A stretch of DNA of 64,000 nt, taken from Laburnicola sp. R22_1. Lineage: Eukaryota; Ascomycota; Dothideomycetes; Pleosporales; Didymosphaeriaceae. A program made the translations under genes and the position numbers. The DNA lies in contig JACONQ010000014.1 of the NCBI GenBank assembly GCA_014281115.1, positions 124,001 through 188,000 on the forward strand, read 5' to 3'. Shown piece after piece: positions 59,085 through 64,000 of the stretch (position 1 is the first letter of the stretch; every line of letters begins with the position of its first letter). The notes below the pieces were generated by a model. The model ran no database searches. It saw only the letters and a list, made by a program, of their open reading frames with translations, and had not been told where the DNA came from.

Positions 59085-60955
59085 ACGTACTTTGCACTCG
59101 AGTCGGACACTCTATCGAGTCGGACACTTTGCCAAGACCCCACCAAAACGTACTATCAGCAATAGTATAACGCGATGCCTCAACCACACAACAAACCACT
59201 AGCGTTAAAAGAAGCGCGTATACAGCTTGCAATCCAGGCTATTAAACAAGACGCGACACTCTCTTAGCGACGCGCTGCAGCTATCTACAACGTCTCTCGA
59301 AGTACACTTAGCAACCAACGCGCTAGAAAGACGTTTAGACGCGACTGCGCACCCAACAAAATAAGACTTACTATAAGAGAGGAGCAGGCGATTGTAGAGC
59401 ATATACTCAACCTAGACGCGCGAGGATTTCCGCCTCGGCTCGATGCTATAAAAGATATGGCTGATTCTTTACTAGCTGCACGCCACTACAAGCTAGTTGG
59501 CTAGAGGTGGCCTTATAACTTTGTTAAGCGCCAGCTAGAGCTTAAAGTTAAGTTTAATCGAAAGTACGACTATAAGAGAGCTCTCTAGGAGGATCCTAAG
59601 GTGATACAAGACTGGTTCTAGCTTGTGGAGAACATAAAGGCCAAACATGGTATCCTAGACGAGGACACCTACAATTTTAATAAAGCAGGCTTTATAATAG
59701 GCATGATATTAACTAGAGTAGTAGTTACAGGCTCTGAGCGTTAAGGACAGCCAAAGCAGGTACAGCAGGGCAATAGGGAGTGGACAACAGTCATCTAAGG
59801 CATTAACGCGATGGGTTGGTGGATCCCACCCTTTATTATCTTCGGGGGCAAGCACCACCTCTCCGCCTGGTATAAGGAGAAGGATCTACCTTATAATTAG
59901 GTTATTGCAGTCTCTAAGAACGGCTAGATAACAAATAAGCTTGGTTTGCAATGGCTGAAGCACTTTGATAAGTATACAAAGAGGCGTACTACTAGTGGAG
60001 CATGTTTGCTTATTATTGATGGCCACAAAAGTCACAACTCGCTCGAATTCCAGGATTACTGCAAGAAGAGTAATATTGTTACTCTCTGTATGCCCTCGCA
60101 TTCGTCGCACCTCTTGCAGCCACTTGATGTGGGCTGTTTCGCGCCTTTAAAAAAGGCGTATGGGCGCCAAGCTAAGGATTTAATGCGCAACCACATCACG
60201 CACATCACTAAAATTAAGTTCCTGCCTTGCTTTATTGCTGCTTTTAAGGCTTCGTTTACTGAAAGTAATATCAAAGGAGGCTTTCGAGGTGCTGGCCTAG
60301 TGCCCCACAACCTAGAAGCTGTGATATCGCAGCTTGACGTCTGCCTGCGTACGCCTCCACTTTGTACTATTCGCGATAGTACATAGGAGTCGCAAACTCC
60401 GCGAAATAGTACAGAACTTAGGTCGCAATCGACGCTGGTTAAGCAGAGGATTCAAAGGCATGTGGATAGTTCCCCAACTTATATAGTTGAGGCGGTGGAA
60501 AAGCTCGTTAAAGGCGCCAAGCTAATAGGGCATTCTTTAGTGTTAATGACCAAACGCAACACCGAACTTCAAGCTGCCAATAAGGCCGCCACACGACGTA
60601 AATTATATAAAAGAAAGCGATTGCAGCAAGAAGGAGTCCTTACAGTTGAAGAGGGCCAGCGACTGGCTACTCTAAAGGACTTTAGGGTGCGTAGTGATGG
60701 CAAGAAGGCAAAGAAGAGGGTGCGCACTAATAGAGGCGAATCCGCTCAACAGCGCTGTGGACGCTGCGGCAAGCCTAGGCACAATAAAAAAACCTATAGG
60801 CAGCTTATAGAAGTAGATTCTGAATAGTTTAGCCTATTTAGACTATTGAAAATAGTTTATATTGACTCTATACTATCGTGAATAGTACAGAACTTAGTGG
60901 GGTCTTGGCAAAGTGTCCGACTCGATGAAGTGTCCGACTCGAGTGCAAAGTACGT
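59085..60955 (+). mobile_element. pogo/Fot-like transposon P2, present only in the right arm
   Basis: Starts ACGTACTTTGCACTCGAG and ends with the inverted form CTCGAGTGCAAAGTACGT, between TA at 59,083-59,084 and 60,956-60,957. The left arm at about 30,717 reads AATATTTCTATATAGG, the sequence expected for an unoccupied site. It is the same family as P1 (3,523-5,385), with more A/T changes and both ends complete. Confidence 0.95.
59175..60827 (+). pseudogene. pogo/Fot-like transposase of P2 (stops in frame)
   Basis: Same gene as in P1, from ATG 59,175 to the stop at 60,827. The longest open part is 59,946-60,386. Catalytic Asp 2 is kept (LLIIDGHKSH) and Asp 3 too (LQPLDVGCF), but the first block reads NFNKAGF, so Asp 1 is lost. 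The zinc knuckle is damaged: CGRCGKPRHNKKTY lacks the last Cys. It is non-functional through a different set of RIP-type changes from P1. Confidence 0.9.
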
Positions 60956-61089
60956 TATAGAAATATTAAATATATAATAATAAGACTTAAGAAATAAAAA
61001 AATACTAAATACTTAAGTTAAAAAATGTATATATAGTAGTTGTTAGCTTACTAAATGTCTTTTTAACCTTTTTTTAGGTTAAGATTAAA

Positions 61090-62165
61090 GTAGATTAAGA
61101 TAAAAGGTTATTATATACTATATATAGCACTTAATTCTAATTAAAGACTAATCTTAAATACTATCTAACAATACAATAATAGTTTAAACTTACTCACACT
61201 CTATCTATACCTTATAAGCTTCTAATCTACGCAAAGTTTACTTATAGCATACATAGTATACCTAGCTTATTACTACTACTATTATTAGTTATTTATACTT
61301 ACGCGCTAAATAAGCTAACTTAATAATAATAATAGTAATAATAGTTAGAAAAATCTTGTAGATTTATACGACGCTCTTACTACTATATAGCTTATTAATA
61401 AACACCTTATTATCCTCCTTTTATATCTTCTACTAGATAATTCTACTACTAATAAGAAGTAATTATATCTACTAGAGCGGAAATTTAACCTTATAGTTCT
61501 TCGCAAACTAAATAAGCTGCTAATCTAACTAGTACACTAGAACTACCTTATAAATAGTTAAGTATACTCGCTCCTTACACTAAATAAGCATCTAAATAGA
61601 ATAGAACTCTAGTGTAGTTACTTTAATAGCCTCTTTAATAATAGTAGCGCAAATTTTTAGCGTATACTTTTTAGCAACAGCGAGTACTTCTTTAAAAATA
61701 ATATTAATACCTAGATAAATAGTAGAGCATAGGCGTAGAGAAATAATAGTAGGAGATTTATTAAGGATAACCTTAATATAATAATAGAGCAATAGTGTAT
61801 CTAGTATATATTATCCTTATTCTACTACTTATAAGAAATATACCTATTAATATATTAACTTATATTATTTGCAATAATCTAGATAGTAATTTATAACTTA
61901 GAATAGTAAAAAAATAGCTTATAGCGTAGCTACGCTAAAGTCTTATTATCTCTAAAGTTCTAAGTGGCCTCTTTGTAAAAAATTTGCTTATAAGAGCAGC
62001 CTCACGCTAAGACCGCTTAGCTCGCTTAGCAATTCAAACGCGCTTTTTTTTATAATTACCTTTTTACGCTCTTTTTAATTACTAAGCAGAGGGCTCTACT
62101 TTTTTTGTTATATTATTTAAGATTAAAGCCTTTGTTATACTATCCCTAGATAGTTAATTTAATAT
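61090..62165 (-). repeat. repeat element X, copy 1 complete (spans the right palindrome boundary)
   Basis: The inner part (to 61,846) is mirrored at 29,826-30,620. The outer 320 bp, with the terminal CTAAGCAGAGGGCTCT and TAGTTAATTTAATATCACA motifs, lies outside the palindrome. Confidence 0.7.
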
Positions 62166-62310
62166 CACACACATATAGTAAATAAATTAATAGCTAGGTA
62201 TTTAGAAATTAATAAATTATAGTTAGTATAGAATAGTAAGATACTATTTAGTATTAAGAGTAGAGAGTATATATATTTAGAAAAAAATATTACAGATCTT
62301 CTAGTATATA

Positions 62311-64000
62311 CAGTGAGACGCAATAAAAAAAGTCACTTAGAAAGTTACCTTTTTAAAAGTCTTATAACTTATTCCATATATTAGCTAAAAATATACTAAA
62401 TAGCTTATGTTAAAGAGAAGGTTTAGGAAAATTTAGCTATGAATAGGGTATTAGCTAACGAAGCATAGGTCCTGGCATATATAACCTTAAACCTAAACCT
62501 TTTTTAACTCTATATTTAGAGCTCTATAACTTTTTAATTAATGTTTAGTTTTATTTTAAATTTTAACTAGTCATTCTAGGTTTAAGGTAGATTATGTAAG
62601 CAAATTTTCAAGCTAAATCTTCTCTCTAACTTTTTTATATTGTAGGTATAAAAATTTAGGATATGCTTATATAAGCACTAATTATATAGTTTCTTAGTAA
62701 GCTTTTAGTTTATAATAATATCTTTCTAGATTTAAATTCTTCTTTCTTAAATTCTTAAAATGGCTCCAAAATTTACCACACTCGAAGCTAACGTTCTTCT
62801 TCTTTTAAAGGCTAAAACGCCTAATTATACTATTGCTACTACTTTAAATAAACCCTTAAAAAGTATAAAGAATACTATTTATCGTATTAAAGAGAAGAAA
62901 AAGGAGAATTATAATATAAAAAGAGTTAGTAAAGAAAGGGTTTCTAAGATAACCTCTAGGGCTAAAAGAGTTATTAATAGGGATTTAATTAAAAGCCCTA
63001 AGAAAGAAAATAAAAGATTATTATTAGAAAATAATCTAGGAGTAGCTAAAAGAACTTTACAGTACTTCTTAAAAGAGGAGAGTTATTCTTTTAATAAGGC
63101 TACTAAAAAGCTGTTCTTAAATAAATAAAAAGCTAATAATAGATTATTATTTGCTAAAGAAAGAGTTAAAAATATAGAAAATATAGAAAATATAGACTTT
63201 TCTAAAGTTATATTTTCTAATAAGTTAGCAATACAAAGGGGACATGGTAGTAGGGGTGAATACTATTAGAAGAAAGGAAATAGTAAAGTTAGGAAAGAAA
63301 TAGTTTCTACTAAAAATTCTACCTAACTTAAGAAAATCCTCTTCTCTTTCTCTATTGTTTTATAATTTTATTTTTTTAATAACTATTATGCTAATTTAAT
63401 AATAGTCCGCGATATTACTATTTAAATCTGGGCAGTAATTTAGATAGGCCGTAGATCTAGATTAGAGTTTATTAAAACTCCTAATCAGTCTACTAGCTTT
63501 ACTAATAAGGATTATTTAAATGAAATCCTTATACCTATAGTTAAACCTATAGTTAAAAGGAGTAAGTTCTTATATACCTTTTTTACCTCTTTTTTAATTT
63601 TTAATATAATATATATTACTATATATTATATTTTAAATGATTTATAAGCTTTTATATATTAATACTAGTCTAGGGTGGCAATTCTAACAAGATAACGCCA
63701 AAATCCATAAAACTAAATTAGTTTTGGATTTCTTTGAAAAAGAGAAAATTAATCTCCTTCACCACTCCCCTTATAGTCCCGATCTTGCCCCTATTAAAAA
63801 CGTCTGGAGTCTATTAAAATATAGACTAAATAAGATATATAATACTACTTTAGGGGTAGGTAAAAGTGAGGCTAGTATTGAGGCTTTTAAAAAGGCTATA
63901 CTAGAGGAGTGGGCTTTAATTCCCCAAAAGGATATAGATAATTGTATATTATCTTGACCTAGGCGTTATGACGCTGTTATAGAGGCTAAAGGGTATTATA
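62311..64000 (+). mobile_element. mariner-type transposon, running off the window
   Basis: Begins CAGTGAGACGCAATAAAAAA directly after TA (62,309-62,310), a normal mariner end. The transposase gene follows in plus orientation; the other terminus is beyond 64,000. Confidence 0.7.
62760..64000 (+). pseudogene. mariner transposase, RIP-decayed, partial
   Basis: ATG 62,760 (MAPKFTTLEANVLLLLKAKT) starts an open stretch of 122 codons with the HTH region. After a TAA, VIFSNKLAIQRGHG matches the first catalytic block with Asp->Asn. The central part (63,300-63,650) is badly decayed. WQFQQDNAKIHKTKL holds Asp 2, and HHSPYSPDLAPIKNVWSLL holds Asp 3, with PIEN->PIKN. A TGA at 63,955 precedes PRRYDAVIEAKGYY, the usual mariner tail, which reaches the window end. 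Confidence 0.85.

Larger units (their letters stand above)
45904..61846 (-). repeat. palindrome, right arm (about 15.9 kb)
   Basis: Mirror of 29,826-43,882, longer by a private 1,871-bp pogo insertion at 59,085-60,955. Outside the palindrome the sequence of element X continues without a break from 61,846 to about 62,165, whereas the left arm ends inside that element. Confidence 0.95.

Noticed and set aside
29826..61846. Palindrome as a pure sequencing or assembly fold-back artefact
   Set aside because: A private 1.87-kb insertion with target duplication, a local rearrangement, several single-base differences and unequal outer boundaries are not expected from a hairpin read. Read-level proof is still lacking.

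Overview
The window looks like an accessory, transposon-packed segment of a filamentous ascomycete genome (Pezizomycotina). The reasons are short GT..AG introns with CTAAC/GCTAAT-like branch sites, fungal-type pogo/Fot, mariner, hAT, Copia, Crypton and RecQ-type (TLH) helicase relics, and long AT-rich tracts. In these tracts old coding regions can still be read, but G->A and C->T changes have created TAG/TAA stops and D->N or E->K changes, the pattern expected from repeat-induced point mutation (RIP). No rRNA or tRNA gene was found, and there is no ordinary housekeeping gene.

Layout. 1-10.3 kb: a 903-bp direct repeat in two copies. The second copy is split by a mariner element (itself split by a pogo element) and by a hAT element. 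10.3-12.7 kb: AT-rich, no gene. 12.7-26.4 kb: two decayed TLH-type RecQ helicase genes on the minus strand. The upstream one is split by a nearly complete Ty1/Copia element (19,269-24,387) with matching 168-bp LTRs and a GACCT target duplication. 26.4-29.8 kb: short tandem repeats and two unrecognised decayed coding stretches. 29,826-61,846: a giant inverted repeat (palindrome). 61.8-64 kb: the end of a repeat element and a RIP-mutated mariner running off the window.

The palindrome is the main feature. Its arms are about 14.0 and 15.9 kb and nearly identical. The loop is one pogo/Fot-like transposon (43,823-45,963), and the symmetry begins at that transposon's terminal inverted repeats. Each arm carries, from outside in: RIP-decayed repeats; a short hypothetical ORF; a protein-kinase-like gene with a 17-bp minisatellite near its N-terminus; a divergent, truncated second kinase gene; a decayed Crypton tyrosine-recombinase gene with one intron; a small ORF; an intact three-exon gene for a small secreted cysteine-rich protein (effector-like); and the 3' end of a pogo transposase. 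The right arm alone holds a 1,871-bp pogo insertion, and the left arm has its clean empty site. The outer end of the left arm breaks inside a repeat that is complete on the right, so the right arm is probably the source.

The genes do not form a pathway. The apparently intact genes are the kinase-like gene and the secreted-protein gene, each present twice in mirror orientation. The remainder is mobile DNA at different stages of decay. Calls rest on reading the sequence and on recalled protein-family patterns; no search was run.
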